Shown: piece by piece, positions 63,050-64,000 of the stretch | How positions within the stretch are numbered: position 1 is the stretch's first letter | How the letters are laid out: each line of letters opens with the position of its first letter | Translations under genes and position numbers: made by a program | Source: Paenibacillus sp. MSJ-34 | GTDB taxonomy: Bacteria; Bacillota; Bacilli; Paenibacillales; Paenibacillaceae | Assembly (NCBI RefSeq): GCF_018918005.1 | Contig: NZ_JAHLPR010000020.1 | Location: 33,236-97,235, forward strand | DNA length: 64,000 nt | Direction: 5' to 3' | Notes under the pieces: generated by a model | The model's input: only the letters and a program-made list of their open reading frames with translations | Told to the model about the DNA's origin: nothing | The model's database searches: none

Positions 63050-63801
63050 CGCTCCACCTCCGCCTGCGCTTCGTTACGCTGCTCCTTAATCGCCATCGCA
63101 CGTTCGATGAAATGAACGACTTCCGCATTCAACGGGTAGAAAGGGATGCCGTCCTTCCGGTCTTTGACAACCTCCCACATTTTATCCAGGCGGGATTCAT
63201 CCGTTCCGAACATGCTCCGTACTTGGTCCAGCCATTTATCGGCCAAGGCCTGGGCTAGATCCGAGCCGGGGTCCTCATGGAGATGGGCTTGAATGTCCTG
63301 AATAATATGAAACCATCCGCGCAGTTCTTCTTTCGTCAATCGATCGTTCAAACGAAGTATTTCCTCGGTCTCTTCGCAGGGAAAATATTTGTTTAACATA
63401 CGGAAGGCGATCTCCGGGTCATGATGAAACAAGCGGATCGTTTCAAAAACGATCGGCCACTTCACTTCACCCTCGAATTCTATCGAGTAGAGGACGCCTT
63501 CCAAAGCTCTTTCAAGCGCCTGCAGCCGGATTTGCTGCTGTTTCACCATTCCTAATTGCTGAGCGATCGATTGCTGCCACGATACGGTAGACTCTTTTAA
63601 AATCTTCTTGATTTGCCGCAAGGGAAAGCCCATATACTTCAGAGCCAAAACCTGTTCCAATCGTAGAACGTCGTTCTCGCTATATAAGCGATGGCCTCCG
63701 TCTGTGGAGGAGGAAGGAACGACCAGGCCGATTTCGTCGTAATAGTCGAGCGTTCTGACCGTGACCCCCGTTTTTTTGGACAATTGACCGATTGAGTACA
63801 T
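63046..63801 (-). CDS. MerR family transcriptional regulator
   Basis: 251 residues. The N-terminal HTH reads YSIGQLSKKTGVTVRTLDYY then DEIGLVVPS, and a dimerisation coiled coil precedes a ligand-binding domain (about 120-250) of the kind seen in drug-sensing MerR proteins that control ABC exporters. It is first of the operon. A MerR-type dyad lies 54 bases upstream. Confidence 0.92.
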   Translation of the reverse strand: MYSIGQLSKKTGVTVRTLDYYDEIGLVVPSSSTDGGHRLYSENDVLRLEQVLALKYMGFPLRQIKKILKESTVSWQQSIAQQLGMVKQQQIRLQALERALEGVLYSIEFEGEVKWPIVFETIRLFHHDPEIAFRMLNKYFPCEETEEILRLNDRLTKEELRGWFHIIQDIQAHLHEDPGSDLAQALADKWLDQVRSMFGTDESRLDKMWEVVKDRKDGIPFYPLNAEVVHFIERAMAIKEQRNEAQAEVER

Positions 63802-64000
63802 TTTTTCACCCCTTTATTCATCTATAAGCTTCTCGGAATTCACATTCCGTTGCAGACTCTAGCTTCCTAGCTAGGGTCTTCTATTGTTTCACCCCCAAAC
63901 ATGGGGTGCGAACAAACATTCCTCTTGACTTTTCAAAATCACCCCAATAATCGCCGAGAAGGCTTTTTTTATTTCTAATGAATTGGGTGATTTTCATGAA
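63802..64000. other. Upstream region of merR at the window end
   Basis: Apart from the dyad, an inverted repeat AAAATCACCC (63935-63944) and GGGTGATTTT (about 63985-63994) flanks a G+C stretch and an oligo-T run. It could be a terminator or part of a mobile-element end; the sequence stops too soon to tell. Confidence 0.4.
63855..63878. promoter_or_regulatory. MerR-type operator dyad
   Basis: GACTCTAGCT ... AGCTAGGGTC, 10-base arms with one mismatch around TCCT. The outer GAC(C/T)CT words match the consensus of multidrug MerR sites, which span an over-long promoter spacer. It lies ahead of merR. Confidence 0.6.

Noticed and set aside
63935..63994. Inverted repeat at the window edge as an insertion-sequence end
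   Set aside because: Only about ten bases match, and no transposase sequence is visible before the window stops.

Overview
The window reads as a chromosomal segment of a spore-forming Gram-positive bacterium of the Bacillales, most likely Paenibacillaceae (a Paenibacillus- or Cohnella-like organism). The grounds are a tricistronic spore-germinant receptor operon, a Bacillus-type signal peptidase, a seryl T-box leader, a yybP-ykoY manganese riboswitch before a TerC gene, strong AGGAGG-type ribosome binding sites with frequent GTG/TTG starts, roughly even base composition, and families of short intergenic repeats. The genus is inference. No rRNA, tRNA, CRISPR array, prophage or complete insertion sequence was recognised.

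Positions 1-20.5 kb are mostly housekeeping: purT; a scar of a blaI-blaR1 pair; a MoxR / DUF58 / DUF4129 operon on the minus strand; an SGNH hydrolase; an ABC exporter; parE-parC (topoisomerase IV); a degenerate IS1595-like transposase gene set between intergenic repeats; mgtE; a MarR regulator; and an overlapping rRNA-methyltransferase / pseudouridine synthase / CapA operon. Positions 20-28.7 kb hold signal peptidase I, a PduO-type adenosyltransferase, the riboswitch-terC unit, a YdcZ-family transporter, csaA, an uncharacterised secreted protein, fabF, an MmyB-like regulator, an AstE/M14-like hydrolase and copZ.

Positions 28.7-40.2 kb carry a gerA-type operon whose B gene seems to have lost its start by a one-base shift, serS with a T-box, an internally deleted ogt remnant, a two-gene DUF6323-DUF6179 unit with its own promoter, and a WYL regulator / NmrA-like protein / Drr-type ABC exporter operon preceded by a perfect operator palindrome.

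Positions 40.2-51.3 kb are accessory in character: a fusion of two aminoglycoside-nucleotidyltransferase-like modules, an EmrB/QacA-type exporter with an operator-like dyad, a THUMP-domain RNA methyltransferase behind a long leader (13-codon ORF, intrinsic terminator and a complementary candidate antiterminator), speD, and an MFS / TIM-barrel / ROK-repressor sugar cluster with palindromic operators. Positions 51.4-57.2 kb are a six-gene mrp cation/proton antiporter operon with mrpA and mrpB fused. The end holds nagA, a DUF1801 protein, a VOC protein, an APH-like kinase, a broken monooxygenase gene and a MerR-controlled ABC exporter.

The most unusual items are the leader before the THUMP methyltransferase, the double nucleotidyltransferase fusion, the DUF6323-DUF6179 pair and the fused mrpAB. 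Several small gene remnants (blaI/blaR1, ogt, a monooxygenase, possibly gerB) show local gene decay.
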